Positions 1 through 9,006 of a stretch of DNA of 64,000 nucleotides are shown here, in pieces. The stretch is from positions 229,501 to 293,500 of the forward strand of contig NZ_LN651336.1 of assembly GCF_000826145.2 (NCBI RefSeq), in the 5' to 3' direction. How positions within the stretch are numbered: the stretch's first letter is position 1; each line of letters starts with the position of its first letter. Below the pieces are notes generated by a model, which did not search any database, was not told the origin of the DNA, and worked only from the letters and a program-made list of their open reading frames with translations. The stretch comes from Sporosarcina koreensis. Lineage in GTDB: Bacteria; Bacillota; Bacilli; Bacillales_A; Planococcaceae. The translations under genes and the position numbers were made by a program.

Positions 1-124
1 AGACAAAGACGAGCCAGGCCATATGCGCATCACCGAGCGCAAACAGATCAGTCAAATAGATGCAGTATGCAAAAACCAGTGATGCTGCTCCTGTCAGAAG
101 GAATAGTCTATTTTGCAAATTCAT
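1..124 (-). CDS. Membrane protein, N-terminal part only (runs off window)
   Basis: This minus-strand reading frame opens near position 124 and continues past base 1, so only about 41 codons are visible. The peptide begins MNLQNRLFLLTG and then has an alanine/valine/tyrosine-rich hydrophobic stretch typical of a first membrane segment. A GGGAGAG ribosome site ends next to an ATG at 133; a second ATG at 124 has better spacing (9 bases) and is preferred. Family cannot be assigned from this fragment. Confidence 0.45.
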   Translation of the reverse strand, partial: MNLQNRLFLLTGAASLVFAYCIYLTDLFALGDAHMAWLVFV

Positions 125-238
125 CCGAACCATCTCTCCCGTCTTATACCGTACAGTCGTTTCCTCAAGATTACCATTGAGCCGGTTAGGTGACAATGGA
201 CTATTTGAATTTACCGTTGGAGGCCCAGGGCTTCTGCC

Positions 239-796
239 TCATTTCCCCGGAATAGGGGTGATCCTGCCGAGCATGATGGCGTCATGATAACAGCCTTCGA
301 TGAAATAGTGATCCCGGAGCCTGCCTTCCTGTTCGTAACCGTTCTTCGCGAGAATGCGCAGTGAACCAATGTTTGCGTCCACAACTTCCGCCCGCAGCTT
401 ATGGAGTCCCAGCGTGCGGAAGCCGAACCCGCTGACCAGGGCAGCCAGTTCCGTTCCGAAGCCGTTGCCCCAGCTGGACTGTCCGATGACATAGCCGATC
501 TCGGCCTGGTTCGCTTCATCGTCGAAGTTGAAGAGTATGACCGTCCCAATAACAGTCTGACTCGATTTCCTAATAATGGATGAATACAGATGGGTGCCTT
601 CCACTTCACGCCCGATAAGTGTCTGAACGTGTTCTTCGGTCTCTTCGATACTTCCCATCTGTTTCCAGCCGATGAACCGCGAGACCGCTGGGTCGGAGGC
701 GAATGCGTGGACAGCCGGTACATCCTTCATCTCCAGCGGTTTAAATTCGATCAGATCCCCTGAGAGTGCATGGAACTGCTCCTTATGACGATTCAT
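239..796 (-). CDS. GNAT family N-acetyltransferase (RimJ/RimL type)
   Basis: The 185-residue product has the layout of a RimJ/RimL-like acetyltransferase, which moves an acetyl group from acetyl-CoA to an amine. The N-terminal part (LIEFKPLEMKDVPAVHAF) is the usual first strand and helix. The central EIGYVIGQSSWGNGFGTEL is the acetyl-CoA pyrophosphate loop (the Q/RxxGxG/A region, here SSWGNGFG). The C-terminal part, ANIGSLRILAKNGYEQEG, is the conserved N..S..L..K.GF/Y segment. An AGAGGGA site lies 6-8 bases before the ATG. The gene stands alone, just downstream of a terminator. The substrate (protein N-terminus or small molecule) cannot be read from the sequence. Confidence 0.85.
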   Translation of the reverse strand: MNRHKEQFHALSGDLIEFKPLEMKDVPAVHAFASDPAVSRFIGWKQMGSIEETEEHVQTLIGREVEGTHLYSSIIRKSSQTVIGTVILFNFDDEANQAEIGYVIGQSSWGNGFGTELAALVSGFGFRTLGLHKLRAEVVDANIGSLRILAKNGYEQEGRLRDHYFIEGCYHDAIMLGRITPIPGK

Positions 797-851
797 GAAA
801 TCCCTCTTTTCAATATGTATGCGACGTCATTTGCTGCCAAACAAAGTATAG

Positions 852-880
852 CCCCCTTCCGTCATTACGCGAAAGGGGGA
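852..880 (-). terminator. Rho-independent terminator after the gene at 892-1911
   Basis: CCCCCTT and AAGGGGG arms are separated by about 15 bases, a few bases past the stop codon of the 892-1911 gene. On the minus strand the stem is followed by a mixed T-containing stretch (CTATACTTTGTTT), so it is a moderate terminator. The CTATACTTTG just after it may serve the downstream acetyltransferase gene as a promoter element. Confidence 0.5.
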
Positions 881-891
881 TCGTCTTTTTG

Positions 892-1911
892 TTACTCGTT
901 GAGCGGCACATGCTCAGTATCCCCGGTTTCAAGATCCATCCGGAACAGAGAGTAATCGGGCTTGCGGCCCGCAAAGTTGTAGTCGATCATGTAATACAAC
1001 TTACCATCTGCCCCGTACACCGGCCGTGCCGCGTGCTCTTTCTGAAAGGTGAGCTGTTCGTTTTTCATCGTCTTCCAGTTGAAGCCGAACAATTCATATT
1101 CGAAGATCCCGTCATCTCCTGTACCGGCGACCGCCTGATAGACTGCCGTCTCCAAGTCGGGAATCAGCGTGAAGTCATAGACATCGTCCATCTGCATCGG
1201 CATGAAGAGCAGCTTCGGCTGGTCCGGGTGCTCCAACGGTATCTGGAAGATCCGCTGTTTCGTCTCGAACACATCATCGGCTGTCCCGGCACCCGAATCG
1301 TCGTCCATCTGCACAAAGACGCTATGCTCTTTTCCGGACACTTGCAGGGACGCCATATTGTACTTCTTGAAGTCTGTCAGCTTTTTGCGTTCCTGCTGTT
1401 TGATATCGTATTGGTGAATATCGAAATCATGCGGCTGCTCGGCGGCGATCGGTGAATAATTCTCGAAGACATCCGCCTGCAGATAGTACAGCTCATTCGG
1501 CTCTTCTCCGTCCAGTGCCAGTTCCGTAATGATGGCGTCTTCCGTGAACAGGATGTCATCGGTGCCTGCGGCTGTATCCGCTTTATGGACTTCGCTTTTC
1601 ACTGTGCTGCTCCATTGTTTATCGGAACTGACATAATAGACAGTTTTCCCGCCAGGCATGATGACGAGATCCGTGATCGCCCGGTCGGACGGCAGCTGGG
1701 ACGTTTGTTTCAAGTTACCGTCCTTTACGTAAAGTGTCGGCTTCCCTTTTTCGTACGTAACGAATGCGATCGCCCCGTTATCCGAGATATCGTAGATACC
1801 GGTGAGCCCCTGCTGTTTTTCATTATCAGCCACTTGGAAATTGAAACCGAGCAGAATACAGGTCGTTGTGGCAAAGATGATTGCTGCGGCCAGTACGGTG
1901 ATCTTTTTCAT
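892..1911 (-). CDS. Membrane-anchored protein with TolB-like beta-propeller repeats
   Basis: The 339-residue product starts MKKITVLAAAIIFATTTCI, a signal or membrane-anchor sequence, so the rest should lie outside the cell. The body has repeated strands resembling TolB/PD40 blades (NGAIAFVTYEKGKPTLYVKD near 50, PGGKTVYYVSSDKQW near 95). It is acidic and ends HVPLNE. The reading frame is open further upstream, but ATG 1911 is chosen because GGGGAGGTG sits 8 bases before it. This start falls 2 bases beyond the stop of the preceding gene, so the two are translationally close and form an operon with the PadR gene. The function is unknown; a secreted partner or substrate sensor of the HAAS membrane protein is inference. 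Confidence 0.7.
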   Translation of the reverse strand: MKKITVLAAAIIFATTTCILLGFNFQVADNEKQQGLTGIYDISDNGAIAFVTYEKGKPTLYVKDGNLKQTSQLPSDRAITDLVIMPGGKTVYYVSSDKQWSSTVKSEVHKADTAAGTDDILFTEDAIITELALDGEEPNELYYLQADVFENYSPIAAEQPHDFDIHQYDIKQQERKKLTDFKKYNMASLQVSGKEHSVFVQMDDDSGAGTADDVFETKQRIFQIPLEHPDQPKLLFMPMQMDDVYDFTLIPDLETAVYQAVAGTGDDGIFEYELFGFNWKTMKNEQLTFQKEHAARPVYGADGKLYYMIDYNFAGRKPDYSLFRMDLETGDTEHVPLNE

Positions 1912-1913
1912 GA

Positions 1914-2792
1914 TCAGGCACCTCCCCTGACAGTGAAGATCCATAGGCCGAACAAGGCGAACGGCATCAGCAGCTGCAGGGCCGCCATCACCCAGGCGGT
2001 CCGCGGCCGATGCCGCTTCAGCAGCGTCAGCTGCAGTGCGTAAACGGCACCCCAGACGACGAGCGGCACTCCAAGTTTCCAGAGGTCCAGGTAGCCGTCC
2101 GACGCAAAAATCAGATATACCCATAGGAAGAAGAGCGTTCCGCATATGAGCAGCAGTCCCATGAACAGATTGTAATAATGGAGAATCTTCGTCCCGGTCT
2201 GGAGATTGATATCCGTGGCCGGCACATCATAGATCGTCGTCCGGAAAATCAGCACCAGGCCGAGGAGCAGCACGATCGCGTCATAGATGAGGAACACCGT
2301 CGAATATGGCTTTTCAAGGTCCATCGCCAACAGCAGCCCGGCGCCCATGACAGTCAGATGGACAACGAGCAGCGTATTCATGACAGCGCGGCGGTTGAGC
2401 GAGGCGACTGGCCGGAGTATCAGAAATAGCATGGAGGAACTTGTCACGACACCGAGCAGAAGCCAGCCATAATGCATATCCCCCATGACGAACAGCTGGC
2501 TCAGATAGAGACCGTATGTCATGAGAAGCGATGCAATACTGAGCACCAACAGCATCTGCCGGCGATATGGATACATCGCCTGCTGCAATGTTTTACCGAC
2601 ATACTTGCCATCCCCGAAACTTGTCATCGCCATCTGTTCCGCCTCCTTTTCACTGTATCCGTTCCGTTTGTAGTCGGCCGCCGCACATTCCAGGTGGACG
2701 AGCAGCTCCTCGCACAAGTCTTCGCGTTCATCGCGGCTGCAGTCGGTTTCCTGGACAACACTGTCCACGAACCGCTCGAATGACGCATTCAT
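1914..2792 (-). CDS. HAAS/DUF1700-like signalling membrane protein
   Basis: The 292-residue product has two parts. Residues 1-80 form a helical domain (CEELLVHLECAAADYKRNG, then EAEQMAMTSFGDG) that matches the HAAS/DUF1700 or permease-prefix type found next to PadR regulators in Bacillales. The rest holds about six to seven hydrophobic membrane segments. It overlaps the PadR gene by 4 bases (ATGA-type junction), so the genes are co-transcribed and translationally coupled. In related pairs the PadR repressor controls the membrane protein gene. The biochemical role of this family is not established. Confidence 0.75.
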   Translation of the reverse strand: MNASFERFVDSVVQETDCSRDEREDLCEELLVHLECAAADYKRNGYSEKEAEQMAMTSFGDGKYVGKTLQQAMYPYRRQMLLVLSIASLLMTYGLYLSQLFVMGDMHYGWLLLGVVTSSSMLFLILRPVASLNRRAVMNTLLVVHLTVMGAGLLLAMDLEKPYSTVFLIYDAIVLLLGLVLIFRTTIYDVPATDINLQTGTKILHYYNLFMGLLLICGTLFFLWVYLIFASDGYLDLWKLGVPLVVWGAVYALQLTLLKRHRPRTAWVMAALQLLMPFALFGLWIFTVRGGA

Positions 2793-3112
2793 GTGAGACC
2801 TTCCGAACTTTTATGGACGAGTTCGTTCATCCAGTCCCAGTTCTCTTTCTTCACAGCCTGGGCTTTCATCCCTTCGTCTGTAAGTCGGTAATATTTCCGT
2901 CTGCCGCTGTCCGTCTGCTGCCAATAGGACGCCACCCACGCCTTTTTCTCGAGCCGTTTCAATGCGGCATACAGCGTTCCTTCACTCATTTCATACGTGT
3001 CATCACTCAGATCCTTCAGCACTTTGACGATTTCATACCCGTACATATCCCGGCGTGAAATCAGTGACAGGATGAGCAGGTCCACACTACCTTTCATCAT
3101 TTCCTGATCCAT
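2789..3112 (-). CDS. PadR family transcriptional regulator
   Basis: The 107-residue protein is a typical short PadR winged-helix repressor. MKGSVDLLILSLISRRDMYGYEI is the N-terminal helix with the MYGYEI signature, SEGTLYAALKRLEKK is the recognition helix, and GRRKYYRLTDEG is the wing. The C-terminal helix, short in this subfamily, makes the dimer. It is the first gene of a three-gene operon with the HAAS protein and the beta-propeller protein. GAGGTGG precedes the ATG. Two direct copies of a CCTCG..TGCAAGGG element upstream are candidate operators for autoregulation. Its ligand is unknown. Confidence 0.9.
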   Translation of the reverse strand: MDQEMMKGSVDLLILSLISRRDMYGYEIVKVLKDLSDDTYEMSEGTLYAALKRLEKKAWVASYWQQTDSGRRKYYRLTDEGMKAQAVKKENWDWMNELVHKSSEGLT

Positions 3113-3145
3113 GCAACCACCTCGTTCCAGAAGATTATTTCACCA

Positions 3146-3206
3146 CCTCGCATTGCAAGGGTCTGTCTACTTCCAGAATACTGCAGACACCCTCGTAATG
3201 CAAGGG
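3146..3206 (-). promoter_or_regulatory. Paired CCTTGCA-type elements upstream of padR (candidate PadR operators)
   Basis: The 16-base elements at 3146-3161 and 3191-3206 are almost the same (CCTCGCATTGCAAGGG and CCTCGTAATGCAAGGG). Each is an imperfect inverted repeat, CCTTGCA facing GCGAGG on the minus strand. They are 45 bases apart, close to four helical turns, and lie 35-95 bases upstream of the padR start. PadR regulators often bind such dyads at their own promoter; the assignment here is inference. Confidence 0.45.
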
Positions 3207-3222
3207 CCGAATGGAAAATAAA

Positions 3223-3254
3223 CCCGATGTTTTGGGATCACCAAAAACATCGGG
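3223..3254 (-). terminator. Terminator of the ankyrin gene
   Basis: CCCGATGTTTT.GG and CC.AAAAACATCGGG form a 12-13 bp stem around a short loop. On the minus strand it is followed by TTTATTTT. It sits 13 bases past the ankyrin stop codon. Confidence 0.8.
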
Positions 3255-3266
3255 CTTACTTGTGGA

Positions 3267-3854
3267 TTATCCGGCCGCTTCGAGGATGTCCGCAATCTCC
3301 AGGAATCCTTTGTCTTTCGCATGCTGAAGCGGCGTCTTGCCATCGTTATCCGTTATGGACTGATCGGCGCCGTGCTTCAGGAGAAGCTTGACGATTTCCT
3401 GCTGCGGGATTCCGCCATCCCCGAGAACCACGGCTTCCAAAAGCGCCGTCCATCCGAGCCGGTTCACATGGTTCACGTCGACGTCTGTTTCGGTCAGCAG
3501 CACATCCACCATCTCGACGTGTCCGCGCTCGGATGCCGGAATCACAGCCACTCCGCCGTACCGGTTGGTGATCGACGTATCTGCGCCAGCCTCATAAGCA
3601 AGCCGCACGATATCGATGAACCCTTCCGCGCCGGCATACAGGAAGCAGTTGTTCTGCAGGTTATCCTGTATGTCGACGTCTGCGCCCGCGTCAAGCAGCG
3701 CTTTCACTGTCGGTGCATCGTGATTATATGTCGCAATCATCAGCGCGGTCCTGCCGTCGCTGTCCTGCTCATCCAAAGGGACGCTGCGGCCGATCAATTC
3801 CTTGACTTTTTCTGTATCTTCCGCTTTCGCTGCTTCAATAAGTTCAGCTGACAT
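3267..3854 (-). CDS. Ankyrin repeat protein
   Basis: The 195-residue protein consists almost wholly of ankyrin repeats, which are protein-binding helical hairpins. Repeats are visible as DGRTALMIATYNHDAPTVKA (about 34-54), a second around NNCFLYAGAEGFIDIVRLAY, a third around GGVAVIPASERGHVEMVDVL, a fourth from GWTALLEAVVLGD to LLLKHGADQ, and a terminal DGKTPLQHAKDKGFLEIADI. There is no signal peptide, so it is expected in the cytoplasm. GGAGTGATTCG precedes the ATG. It has its own terminator and no close operon partner. The binding partner is unknown. Confidence 0.88.
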   Translation of the reverse strand: MSAELIEAAKAEDTEKVKELIGRSVPLDEQDSDGRTALMIATYNHDAPTVKALLDAGADVDIQDNLQNNCFLYAGAEGFIDIVRLAYEAGADTSITNRYGGVAVIPASERGHVEMVDVLLTETDVDVNHVNRLGWTALLEAVVLGDGGIPQQEIVKLLLKHGADQSITDNDGKTPLQHAKDKGFLEIADILEAAG

Positions 3855-3946
3855 CGAATCACTCCATTCCCTAGTCCATTCCCACTCAGGCGGCCGGTCA
3901 ATCCTGTCTAGTAAGACCCGGAAGCCTTACATACGGAGGTTGCCGT

Positions 3947-5872
3947 TCATAACGCGGTCTTCACCGTCTTCCTGTAATAACCGACTGTCAGGATAGCAAA
4001 GACGAGATAGATGGCGACGTACACGCCCATCGCAATCATCGTCGGGATCCGGATGTCCGACATGAAGATGAACGAAGCGGACTTTACAGCGAAGATGGAA
4101 TGCAGCAGACCGATGGCGAGCGGAAGCCCGAAGACGAAGAGCTGTTTCTTCATGATCCCTTTCATGATTTCCGGGATGCTGAATCCAAGCTGCCGCAACG
4201 TTGTATAGCTCGCTTTCTCCTGTTCCGCTTCCGTCATCTGCTTGAAGTATAGGATACTGCCAGTCGAAATGAGGAATACCAATCCGAGGAACCCGGCAAT
4301 GAAGATCAGTACACCGGTCGATTGCAGGGATTGCTGGTAAGCGGAGTAATAATCATCTCTTTTGCCTTCGCTTGGAATCTTCCCATAGAGTGCATATGCT
4401 TCTTCCAGATCTGACTCACTATTGATCGTGAATACATAGGCTCTTTTAAGTGCCTCCGGATTTCCGCTGAGTACAGAGGACTTGATCATCTTGAATTTCT
4501 CGGCGCTGACCACTAAAGTTTGCTGGAAATCGTACGTGTTGAACGCATTCCCTTCCGCAAACTTTTCAACTTGTATGCCCTCTCGCGCACCGTCCGGCTG
4601 AATTGTCAGCCCAACAGGCACTTCCGTGTTCTTCAGCAGCCAGTAGACCGGTCCGTCAAGTACCGTTCCCGATTGCCGGCCGCTGATGCGGACCGGATGA
4701 CCGGACTCCTCCATCTGCTCAGCATTCACGACACGCAGGGATACCTCCTTATCCAGGAATGTCGCGTTCAATGATTTCTCGTATTCCCCATCGACATACA
4801 ATCCTTCAATTACGGAGGAACGGTATGGAATGCCAGCGCGTTCAAGTTCCGTTTCAAATTGTTTCGCCGCCGCCTCGTCGTTGTCATACATGTAATCGTA
4901 TGGTTGCAGAAGCCGGGTCTCTTTCTCCGCAGAATAGTAGGACGAATACGACGAGGCCAGCATTGTCAGTGTCATGGCGGACAGGACGGTGATGATAGTC
5001 AGCGAGTTTGCGTTCGATTTCATACGGTGCATGAGCGGCGCAATCGACAGACTGTCGGCTACTCCAAGATGACCATTCTTCCCTTTACGTATTTGGTAAA
5101 GCACCCAGCCGATTGTCACACGGAACAGCAGATACGTACCGAGGATGACAGAACCGAGCACCAAAAGCATGTTGACGAACAGCATGGCATTGAGCATCCG
5201 GCCGGACAGCCAGTAACCAAATGAGATAAGGGCGATGCCGGCGATTGCGAGTATGGCAGATACAGCCGTCTTCGGTTTTTTTATGTTCTCTCCGGTTCGG
5301 TCTCCTTTGAACAGGGCGATCAGTGTGCTCCGTCTGACAGCCCATATCATCTGCAGGGAAGTCAGCAGCAGCAGTACGAGGAAAACCAGGACAGTCTGAG
5401 CGACGGCGGCTCCGGAAAACGACAGGGACAGAATCCCTTCCAGTCCGACCAGCCGCATCAGCAGCAGGAGAAAGACCCTGGATACGAGCAATCCGGCACC
5501 AATCCCGATAGCGAGCGCTCCCGTTCCGAGAATCAGGTTTTCGGCGACCAGCATCCGGCTGACAGTAAACTTTGACAGGCCGACCAGCTGATAGAGACCG
5601 ACTTCCCGGCTTCTGCGCTTCAAGAAAATACTGTTCGCATAGAGAACAAATACACCAGCGATGCATAGCAGCAGGATGCCGGCGGCCTTGAACGCCGATG
5701 ACATCTTAAGGGAACCCGAAACCTCGGCTGCCACCATCTGGTCATGCTGCAAGGAAGCGAAAACGAAATAGAGCACCACGCTGACGATCAAAGCGAAAAA
5801 GTACAGATAATAATGCTTCAGATTTTTCCTCATACTGCGGAGGACAAGGTCAAAGAGCGTCAACAGTGTCAC
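3947..5872 (-). CDS. BceB-type ABC transporter permease (peptide antibiotic detoxification)
   Basis: At 641 residues this matches the usual BceB/VraG length (about 640-665). Membrane segments occur near 22-42, 60-80, 108-130 and 155-178. Two more pairs follow before a large extracytoplasmic domain of about 220 residues (roughly 305-525). A C-terminal FtsX-like block of three segments begins near [17 protein letters not shown]. The large loop is the known antibiotic- and lipid-carrier-sensing part of the family. The gene overlaps the ATPase gene by 23 bases. Family members free lipid II-cycle targets from bacitracin, nisin and similar peptides and also signal flux to the partner kinase. The specific drug cannot be told from sequence. 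Confidence 0.9.
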   Translation of the reverse strand: MTLLTLFDLVLRSMRKNLKHYYLYFFALIVSVVLYFVFASLQHDQMVAAEVSGSLKMSSAFKAAGILLLCIAGVFVLYANSIFLKRRSREVGLYQLVGLSKFTVSRMLVAENLILGTGALAIGIGAGLLVSRVFLLLLMRLVGLEGILSLSFSGAAVAQTVLVFLVLLLLTSLQMIWAVRRSTLIALFKGDRTGENIKKPKTAVSAILAIAGIALISFGYWLSGRMLNAMLFVNMLLVLGSVILGTYLLFRVTIGWVLYQIRKGKNGHLGVADSLSIAPLMHRMKSNANSLTIITVLSAMTLTMLASSYSSYYSAEKETRLLQPYDYMYDNDEAAAKQFETELERAGIPYRSSVIEGLYVDGEYEKSLNATFLDKEVSLRVVNAEQMEESGHPVRISGRQSGTVLDGPVYWLLKNTEVPVGLTIQPDGAREGIQVEKFAEGNAFNTYDFQQTLVVSAEKFKMIKSSVLSGNPEALKRAYVFTINSESDLEEAYALYGKIPSEGKRDDYYSAYQQSLQSTGVLIFIAGFLGLVFLISTGSILYFKQMTEAEQEKASYTTLRQLGFSIPEIMKGIMKKQLFVFGLPLAIGLLHSIFAVKSASFIFMSDIRIPTMIAMGVYVAIYLVFAILTVGYYRKTVKTAL

Positions 5873-6626
5873 CCCCGAGGATTCCCTGGACTTTCAGGAT
5901 TTCCTGGAAAAACTGCTGGCGCGTCCGGTCTCCCCGATACAACTCCGAGTACACTTTACCGTCTTTCAGGAAGACGACCCGGCTGCAGTAGCTCGATGCG
6001 GCTGGATCATGTGTCACCATCATGATCGTCACCTTCCGTTCCCGGTTCACCTGTTCGAGCGTACCCAGCAGCGAAGCCGCCGATTTCGAATCCAAAGCAC
6101 CCGTCGGCTCATCTGCGAAGACGATGGACGGCTCATTGATGAGTGCGCGTGCAGCAGAGGTCCTTTGTTTTTGACCTCCTGAAATCTCAAACGGATATTT
6201 ATCCGCCAAATCCAAAATTCCGAGGATGCGGGCAATCGATTTGAACTGTTCTTCCGCTGCAGCCCGCTTAACTTTTCCTACCGAGATGGGCAAAAGGATA
6301 TTCTCTTTCACGGTCAGCGTATCGAGCAGATTATAATCCTGGAAGATGAACCCGAGCTGGTCACGCCTGAACTGGGCGAGCTTGCGGTCATTCATGGATG
6401 AAACAGGTGCACTGTCGATCGTTATGGCTCCTTCCGTCGGCCGGTCGATGGTTGCCAGCACATTCAGGAGAGTGGTTTTTCCGGCGCCCGACGGTCCCAT
6501 GATGCCGACAAACTCCCCTTCCATTACACGCAAATCGATCCCTTTCAGTACTTGCTGCACCTGTTTGCGGACTCCGAATGATTTCCGGAGGGACTCCGCC
6601 TGAAGCATGGTATGTGAGTGTGTCAT
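5850..6626 (-). CDS. BceA-type ABC transporter ATP-binding protein
   Basis: The 258-residue protein is an MacB/BceA-class ATPase. It shows the Walker A motif GPSGAGKTT (about 44-52), the Q-loop in [16 protein letters not shown], the signature [18 protein letters not shown], Walker [11 protein letters not shown] and the switch histidine in MMVTHDP. It powers the BceB-type permease encoded directly downstream with a 23-base overlap. The roughly 100-base gap upstream separates it from the kinase gene and holds a candidate response-regulator box, so the transporter operon is probably induced by the adjacent two-component system. Confidence 0.93.
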   Translation of the reverse strand: MTHSHTMLQAESLRKSFGVRKQVQQVLKGIDLRVMEGEFVGIMGPSGAGKTTLLNVLATIDRPTEGAITIDSAPVSSMNDRKLAQFRRDQLGFIFQDYNLLDTLTVKENILLPISVGKVKRAAAEEQFKSIARILGILDLADKYPFEISGGQKQRTSAARALINEPSIVFADEPTGALDSKSAASLLGTLEQVNRERKVTIMMVTHDPAASSYCSRVVFLKDGKVYSELYRGDRTRQQFFQEILKVQGILGGDTVDAL

Positions 6627-6694
6627 AGTATTGCCTCCCTGTTTTCTTATACGTCCACTTTACGTCAGACAAACAGCGGAGTCGTTCGATTCGG

Positions 6695-6709
6695 ATGACA
6701 ATTTGCCAT
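6695..6709 (-). promoter_or_regulatory. Candidate BceR-type box upstream of the ABC transporter operon
   Basis: The 15-base dyad ATGGCAAATTGTCAT (minus strand) has arms ATGRCA/TGTCAT with one mismatch around a 3-base centre. It lies about 70 bases before the ATPase start, in the gap between kinase and transporter genes. BceR-like regulators bind TGACA..TGTCA dyads at such positions. A second partial match (TGTGACGAACTTGTAA, minus strand) lies about 20 bases further upstream. Assignment by position and likeness only. Confidence 0.4.
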
Positions 6710-6726
6710 CCAACCTTACAAGTTCG

Positions 6727-7749
6727 TCACATTCGGGTTGCATCGAATTCGTTTTCAGCAGGAAAGATCATCATCATTTCAGTACCGCCTCGTTCCCTGT
6801 TTCCGCTTCGCAGTCCGACCCCGATTTTCCCGGCAGCCCGGCTCGCCAGGAACAGGCCAAGGCCTGTGGCGGCATTATGGATACGGCCGGCACTGCCCGT
6901 GAACCCCTTGTCGAAAATCCGGGGCTGTTCGTGCGCCGGGATGCCCGGACCTTCATCCAGCACACTCAGCGTCAGACGGCCAGCGGTATCGCGCCCGGTT
7001 TCAATCGTGATCACACCTCCGGCAGGACTGTATTTGACGGCGTTCGTCAACAGCTGACGGATGATGAACCGGCACCATTTCTGATCCGTGACAGTCTGGA
7101 CAGGTGACTCACTGATGTCAACCGCGATGTTGCGCTCCAGACACCAAGGCATCAGATAACGGACTTCTTCTGCTGCCAGTCGGATCACATCCGTATCTCC
7201 CACTGTATAATCCGCTTCAAGAGAAGGCAGCCGTGATATGTACAGCTGCTGGTCGATAAGCAGATGGATCCTGAGCCATGCCGATTCGATCTTTTGGATA
7301 GCAGGTTCTGTCCGGTTAGTGTCAATGACGAGCTTCATCGCTGTCAATGGTGCTTTCACTTCGTGCACCCAGGCAGCCGTATCAGTTTGCTCAATGCTGA
7401 CCGCCTCCTGCAAGTCGGTCAGCTGAATGCGCAAAGAGCGGTCGATCTCCGCCAGCAGCCCGGTCACTACAGACTGCTGGTTGAATTCCGCCGCCGGGAG
7501 CGCTTCCAGCCAGTCGCCGGGCAGATCTTCCGCCAGTGCCTGCAGCTCCCGGTAATAAGCGGTCTCCTTCCGGTACCGCCAACCGAAAAATGCGATGAAT
7601 ACGACGAAGAGCAGACCATTCAAGTACAAGACGGAAATCATGCGCACGGGGAGCCCTGCGTCAAGAAACAGCAGAAGGTCTGTCAGCAGCAGTGCGGCGG
7701 CATACAATCCGATCCAGCTGATCCGGTCTGCAATGTACTCCCTCAGCAT
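6727..7749 (-). CDS. BceS-like intramembrane-sensing histidine kinase
   Basis: The 340-residue kinase has two N-terminal membrane helices (about 12-30 and 36-54) with almost no extracellular loop. This is the hallmark of Bce-type kinases, which read transporter activity rather than the drug. The phospho-acceptor histidine is in WVHEVKAPLTAMKL. The ATP-binding domain shows the N box LLTNAVKYSP, G1 DEGPGIP, and G2 GLGLFLA near the C-terminus. It overlaps the response regulator gene by 7 bases. It should autophosphorylate and pass phosphate to the regulator at 7743-8450 when the transporter is working. Confidence 0.9.
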   Translation of the reverse strand: MLREYIADRISWIGLYAAALLLTDLLLFLDAGLPVRMISVLYLNGLLFVVFIAFFGWRYRKETAYYRELQALAEDLPGDWLEALPAAEFNQQSVVTGLLAEIDRSLRIQLTDLQEAVSIEQTDTAAWVHEVKAPLTAMKLVIDTNRTEPAIQKIESAWLRIHLLIDQQLYISRLPSLEADYTVGDTDVIRLAAEEVRYLMPWCLERNIAVDISESPVQTVTDQKWCRFIIRQLLTNAVKYSPAGGVITIETGRDTAGRLTLSVLDEGPGIPAHEQPRIFDKGFTGSAGRIHNAATGLGLFLASRAAGKIGVGLRSGNRERGGTEMMMIFPAENEFDATRM

Positions 7750-8450
7750 TCCGCCTCACCTTTCAGCGTGACCGCCATATACCCCATTCCTTTTTTCGTG
7801 ACAATCGCTTCCCCCAGGCCAAGTTCGCCAAGTTTCTGCCGAAGGCGGGTGATGTTGACTGTCAGCGTATTATCGTTGACGAACCGCTCATCATCCCAGA
7901 GTTTCCGGATCAGTTCATCACGGGATACGATTTTGTCTGAAGACTTGACGAGCAAAGCTAAAATATAAAGTTCGTTTTTCGTCAGTTCGATTTCCCGGCT
8001 GCCGGATTCGATCATTCCTTTCTTCAGATCGATACTGGCGCCGTTCCAGGAAAGTATATCCGACTGGTCTTCCGTCTCGCTATAGGAATAGGCTCTCCGC
8101 ATGGCCGCTTGGATCTTAGCTAGCAGCACGTCCATATGAAACGGTTTCTGGACATAGTCATCGCCGCCCATATTCATCGCCATAACGATATCCATCGGAT
8201 GATCGCGTGAAGAAAGGAAGATGATCGGCACTTTCGATACGGAACGGATTTCCCGGCACCAATGGAACCCATCATAGGCCGGCAGCTGGATATCCATGAT
8301 GACAAGCTGCGGCTCGGCGGCAGTGAAGCCGGACATCACATCGTGGAAGGAGTCAGGTCCCGCCACCCGGTACGACCACTGTTCCAAGTGCTCCTTCACT
8401 GCGTCGAAAATCGCATGATCATCTTCCACCATATAAATCATTCCGTTCAC
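7743..8450 (-). CDS. BceR-like OmpR-family response regulator
   Basis: The 235-residue protein has a receiver domain with phospho-acceptor Asp in VIMDIQLP, the conserved Ser in IIFLSS and Lys in YVQKPF. An OmpR winged-helix domain follows (LTKNELYILALLV to KKGMGYMAV). The GTG at 8450 is chosen because AGGAGGGGG lies 7 bases before it. An internal ATG at 8441 is the alternative. The start is 2 bases beyond the stop of the preceding gene, so both genes are in one operon. It is expected to activate the ABC transporter operon downstream. Confidence 0.9.
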   Translation of the reverse strand: MNGMIYMVEDDHAIFDAVKEHLEQWSYRVAGPDSFHDVMSGFTAAEPQLVIMDIQLPAYDGFHWCREIRSVSKVPIIFLSSRDHPMDIVMAMNMGGDDYVQKPFHMDVLLAKIQAAMRRAYSYSETEDQSDILSWNGASIDLKKGMIESGSREIELTKNELYILALLVKSSDKIVSRDELIRKLWDDERFVNDNTLTVNITRLRQKLGELGLGEAIVTKKGMGYMAVTLKGEAEC

Positions 8451-8452
8451 GA

Positions 8453-8980
8453 TCAGGCCCCCTCCTGCAGACGGTTGAGCACATGGAGCGTATCCATGAC
8501 GTGCTGCAGGAATACCGGCAGTTCGTTCATGTTCTCTTCGGTCAGCCGTTTCTCGAATACTGCATCGATCGTGTTCAGCAGGCTGCTGCCCTGTTCTCCG
8601 TATGTATAGCTGATCGTCTGACTGAGTGTGATTTCGCCTTCCCATATTGAATTGAGCACCTGCGCAACCGCAGGGCACTCGCTGCCGGGATCTTCGCAGG
8701 CCACTATGAAACGAAGCGCCAGTGTGCACGCCGGCTGGGCGTTCGGCAGTTCCATAATCTCCCCTGCCAGATCCTGTACGCCTGCGCGCAAGATGACTTC
8801 GGATTTCACTTCCGGTTTCCCCGCGAGTGTAAATGCCAGTCCGAATTCACGCGCCAGTTTCGCAAAGTCCATAGTGTCCTTGCGATCCTCAATAATGATC
8901 AGGTTCTCAATCGTCTCATAATCATACAGCTGGTTTTCCAGCGCCACTTTCAAGTTATCGAATATCGTCGGATCGTACAT
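8453..8980 (-). CDS. Unknown protein at the head of the Bce-like operon
   Basis: The 175-residue product is soluble, acidic and helix-rich, with no signal peptide or membrane segment. It contains cysteines in PACTLALRFIVACEDPGSEC but no recognisable zinc or redox motif. It begins MYDPTIFDNLKVALENQLYD. The stop codon lies 2 bases before the response regulator start, so it is co-transcribed with the two-component system. I do not recognise the family. A role as accessory or modulator of the kinase/regulator pair is only a guess from position. Confidence 0.65.
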   Translation of the reverse strand: MYDPTIFDNLKVALENQLYDYETIENLIIIEDRKDTMDFAKLAREFGLAFTLAGKPEVKSEVILRAGVQDLAGEIMELPNAQPACTLALRFIVACEDPGSECPAVAQVLNSIWEGEITLSQTISYTYGEQGSSLLNTIDAVFEKRLTEENMNELPVFLQHVMDTLHVLNRLQEGA

Positions 8981-9006
8981 CGTTCTCCGCTCCTCCTTCT
9001 ATTGGA

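Noticed and set aside
891..2145. Longer start (417 codons) for the beta-propeller protein
   Set aside because: The extension lies within the HAAS gene, while ATG 1911 has a strong ribosome site directly followed by a signal sequence.
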